NCBI RefSeq assembly: GCF_002845745.1
Contig: NZ_PIUM01000010.1
Coordinates: 62,001-126,000 of the forward strand
Direction of reading: 5' to 3'
DNA: 64,000 nt
Source: Telmatospirillum siberiense
GTDB taxonomy: Bacteria; Pseudomonadota; Alphaproteobacteria; Rhodospirillales; Magnetospirillaceae
In this document: piece after piece, positions 62,401 through 64,000 of the stretch
Numbering within the stretch: the stretch's first letter is position 1
Layout of the letters: the number at the start of each line of letters is the position of its first letter
Translations under genes and position numbers: made by a program
The notes under the pieces: model-generated
The model's database searches: none
What the model saw: the letters and a program-made list of their open reading frames with translations, nothing else
Told to the model about the DNA's origin: nothing

Positions 62401-63748
62401 TATAGGTGATGGTCGTGCCGCTGGCCGCCGCCGTTCCATGGCCGGGGGTGGCCGCGATGGCGACCGAGGTGGCGGGCCCGCCGGTGATGACGGAGCCGAG
62501 ATCGATGGCGGTGGCGGCGCCATAGGCGGCGGCGACGCTTTTCGTGCCGGCCACCGGGGCTTGCGCGGCGATAGTGAGGCTGTAGGCCCGGTCTACGGTG
62601 AAGGGGCCGCTTCCGCTGCTGCTGTCCTGCGCCTGGATGGTGAAGGAAAAGGTTCCCGCGGCCGTGGGCGTTCCGAAAAGCGTGCCGCCGGCGGTCAGGG
62701 ACAGTCCGGCGGGCAGGGCGCCGGCGATCACGCTGTAGCTGTAGGGCGCGGCGCCGCCACTCGCCGAGGCGGACTGGCTGTAGGCGGCAGCCACCGTTCC
62801 CGTCGCAAGGCTGGCGGGCGCAAGCGACAGCGTCGGAGCGCCGACGCTGAGCGAGACGGTGGCCGGTGCCGAGGTGCCTCCCGGGCCTGTCGCCGTGTAG
62901 GTGAAACTGTCGGAACCCGCATAACCCGTTGCCGGGGTATAGGTGATCGTCGTGCCATTGACCGAGGTGGTGCCATGGCCGGGGCCGGCCGCCACGGCCA
63001 CGGAGGTGGCCGGGCCGCCGGTGATGACCCCACTGACATCGATGGTCGTCGCCGTGTTGTAGGCGGTCGCGGCGGTTTTGGCGCCGGCCACCGGTGGGCC
63101 GTAGATGGTGAGCGAAAGGGTGCCGCTGGTGAAGGAGACGGGGCCGCCGCCGGTGCTGCTGTCGGTGCCGCTGACGGTGAAGCTGTAAGTGCCGGCCGTG
63201 GTCGGCGTGCCGGAAAGAACCCCGCCGCTGGAGAGACTTAAGCCCGGCGGCAGCGACCCGCTCGCCACGCTGGTTGCGAAGGAATAGGGCGCCATGCCTC
63301 CGCCGGCGATGATGGTTTGGCTATAGGCGGTACCGACCGCCCCGGCGGTGAGGCTGGTCGGCGAGACGGTAATGGTCGGCGGGAGGATGGTGAGCCTCAC
63401 CGTTGCTAAATTGCTTATGTTGAGATTGCTGTCTTCGCCGTAATAGGTGAAGCTGTCTGATCCGTAATATCCAGCTGTTGGTGTATATGAAATACTATAG
63501 TTATTATCTCCAGTAAAATCCAGTGACCCATGTTTTAAGTCTGAATTGTACATTCCGAGTCCTGTGACTGTTCCTCCACTGAATCCAGATAAGAGACTTA
63601 ATACTGTTGAGGCGTTCCCAGTCGAATTGTATTGCACAGTGAAATTGAGATCGCTGGCGGTCAGCCCGGCCATGGCCGTTGTCGGGAACAAGATGCCCAA
63701 CCCGAACGAAAGCAGGACGAGCGAAAGGGTCGGGAGAAAACGGATCAT
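59432..63748 (-). CDS. Large autotransporter with tandem Ig-like repeats
   Basis: A 1438-residue outer-membrane protein. Residues 1-27 are a signal peptide (LSLVLLSFGLGILFPTTAMA). A passenger follows with four tandem units of about 178-182 residues (125-303, 304-482, 483-664, 665-842), each a putative-Ig module (PPGLSLSSGGVLSGTPTTAG) and a cadherin/VCBS-like module (TYTPATGYAGSDSFTYTATG), then partial units to about 1040. A helical stretch (VIGLLTAQVEAAKRFAQTQI) leads to a C-terminal autotransporter beta domain (about 1160-1438) ending in HTLRVHLSTPF with the terminal Phe. It probably acts as a surface adhesin. Within-protein repetition at DNA level spans 61223-63376. It is convergent with degP. 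Confidence 0.9.
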   Translation of the reverse strand: MIRFLPTLSLVLLSFGLGILFPTTAMAGLTASDLNFTVQYNSTGNASTVLSLLSGFSGGTVTGLGMYNSDLKHGSLDFTGDNNYSISYTPTAGYYGSDSFTYYGEDSNLNISNLATVRLTILPPTITVSPTSLTAGAVGTAYSQTIIAGGGMAPYSFATSVASGSLPPGLSLSSGGVLSGTPTTAGTYSFTVSGTDSSTGGGPVSFTSGTLSLTIYGPPVAGAKTAATAYNTATTIDVSGVITGGPATSVAVAAGPGHGTTSVNGTTITYTPATGYAGSDSFTYTATGPGGTSAPATVSLSVGAPTLSLAPASLATGTVAAAYSQSASASGGAAPYSYSVIAGALPAGLSLTAGGTLFGTPTAAGTFSFTIQAQDSSSGSGPFTVDRAYSLTIAAQAPVAGTKSVAAAYGAATAIDLGSVITGGPATSVAIAATPGHGTAAASGTTITYTPTTGYYGADSFTYTATGPGGTSLAAAVTITVGAPSIAVSPTTLAAGTVATAYGQTLTASGGKSPYSFSTTVASGALPPGLSLSATGLVSGTPTTAGSYSFTVSGTDSSTGSGPATFTSATIAITIGAQAPIAGAKSVTTTYNTAATISLSAAITGGPATSVTVVTGPGHGTAAASGTTVTYTPTSGYAGSDSFTYTATGPGGTSAAATVTITVGAPSITLSPTSLAAGTVATAYSQTFTATGGTAPYSFSLSAGALPSGLALSTAGVLAGTPTAAGTYSFTVRAQDSSTGSGPFAVTQSYSLTIGQAAPVATADTATTAANQAVSIAVTANDANPITSVALASGPTHGTAAVNGLTVLYTPATNFFGTDSFTYKASGPGGTSAAATVTVTVTPLAVPTAGGLTVTTTTNTPVALVATATAQGAPFTGVTLTTNPAHGTATVSGLQILYTPQAGFTGSDSLTYTLANTFGSSTPVTAAITVNVAAQTLRNGAASFTTPTQTPKSITLTSIVPTDSYQSATLAGLSPPNAGTVTIVQTTTQASLADPSSHWLAEMIGVKPAFADSSSGQGFVLTFTPAAGFRGLADLSVSLTSTSGASVAANLFITVGAPSEDPSSDATVIGLLTAQVEAAKRFAQTQISNVQRRLEAMHGRTGATFSNNLHLGFGDQSSHHPHDGLPEDRRQETQASAEAGSFQAETKAAASPDAEWIDQLRQPSDLAFWTGGAANFGRLGSTSSRLGNAHTTLGVTFGVDYRPSPTTLLGIAFGYNRETADIGGTDSRNIAAGYTAALYGTFTPFEATYLDIIGGGGTLGFDSRRALASSTDFALGHRDGQQLFGSVTGSHAWSDDGLKIAPYGRLDASLSRLDGFTESTGGIYALAFSSQSVDTVSSALGLTGSYDVSTAWGLLGPRGRVEYVHDFAGSSTATLSYASDLATTYRATTTPSNHNHALLGVGADLRISATTLSLDYETSFSNQGETDHTLRVHLSTPF

Positions 63749-64000
63749 CAGTCAAATATCCCCTCATCGGCGCCCGGTCGCCTTGTGCGAGGCGAAAACC
63801 GACGGCCCGTCGAAAAAAACGGCGAACAGGTAATTCCAACAAGAGGACGGGGCGGTTAGGAAATGCCCACGCGTAATCGTTTTATTCAGACATAAAGGCC
63901 CTATCGCGGGGTCTTGATGCCTGAACTACTATAATTCCAAAGAATGAATGAGACTATCGACCGGCGTTGATAAAGGGATCTTGTCGGCTCTCTTTATGGA
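63749..64000. other. Upstream region of the autotransporter gene, window end
   Basis: These 252 bp contain the presumed promoter of the autotransporter gene. The distal half is fairly AT-rich (CTACTATAATTCCAAAGAAT). No open frame with a convincing start is present, and the next gene lies outside the window. Confidence 0.4.

Noticed and set aside
61892-63241. 449-residue Gly/Arg-rich frame opposite the autotransporter passenger
   Set aside because: Its apparent repeats are only the mirror of the passenger repeats on the coding strand.

Overview
The window is high-GC, gene-dense DNA from a Gram-negative bacterium, most likely an alphaproteobacterium of the Rhodospirillales (Magnetospirillum/Telmatospirillum-like). 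The support is an alpha-type SspB upstream of a class I fumarase, an hflK-hflC-DUF2065-Do protease block beside mrp, thyA-folA, a DUF962 protein, and many TonB, outer-membrane and lipoprotein functions. I see no rRNA, tRNA, CRISPR array, phage gene or transposase. Placement below class level is inference.

Layout. 1-2334: end of a DegT-family PLP protein that has lost its catalytic lysine, a 2Fe-2S ferredoxin and a SIR2-like protein. 2491-14177: mostly housekeeping (old yellow enzyme, rRNA m5C methyltransferase, RecQ, AsmA-like protein, fumarase, SspB, DUF962). 14275-16582: an O-acetylhomoserine-sulfhydrylase-like protein, also without its PLP lysine, paired with an isopenicillin-N-synthase-like oxygenase. 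16733-22275: one minus-strand unit of TonB-dependent receptor, ExbB, ExbD, TonB and a secreted histidine acid phosphatase, probably for capture and dephosphorylation of an organophosphate. 22538-27423: two OmpR-type DNA-binding proteins with degenerate receivers around a 449-bp MITE-like element, then a MASE1 histidine kinase and its FixJ-type regulator.

27822-43672 is a nearly complete aryl polyene (APE) cluster with the gene order apeC to apeR: chain-length factor, acyltransferase, two ACPs, membrane protein, AMP ligase, two dehydratases, glycosyltransferase, thioesterase, LolA-like carrier, MMPL exporter, DUF3261 lipoprotein, two ketosynthases and a ketoreductase. Its special features are an exporter fused to an LpxL-like acyltransferase, two opposite-strand genes inside the cluster, and a repeat inserted between apeF and apeG. 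It would build a polyene on ACP from an aryl starter and export or attach it at the outer membrane.

43683-44959 is thyA-folA. 45114-53525 is a LysR-regulated catabolic unit (CitMHS transporter, split AtuA-family protein, two-subunit CoA transferase, thiolase, chemoreceptor). 53977-59290 is mrp (with a His-rich linker), hflK, hflC, DUF2065 and a DegP/Do protease. 59432-63748 is a large autotransporter with tandem Ig-like repeats.

Intergenic spaces carry several dispersed palindromic repeats. One family of about 100 bp occurs at 5333, 29865 and 53701. A second family places the stop codons of two unrelated genes inside its hairpin (5544, 39214). There is a perfect 36-bp inverted repeat at 53550. 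Start codons were set from Shine-Dalgarno spacing, operon overlaps and family N-termini. No database search could be run.
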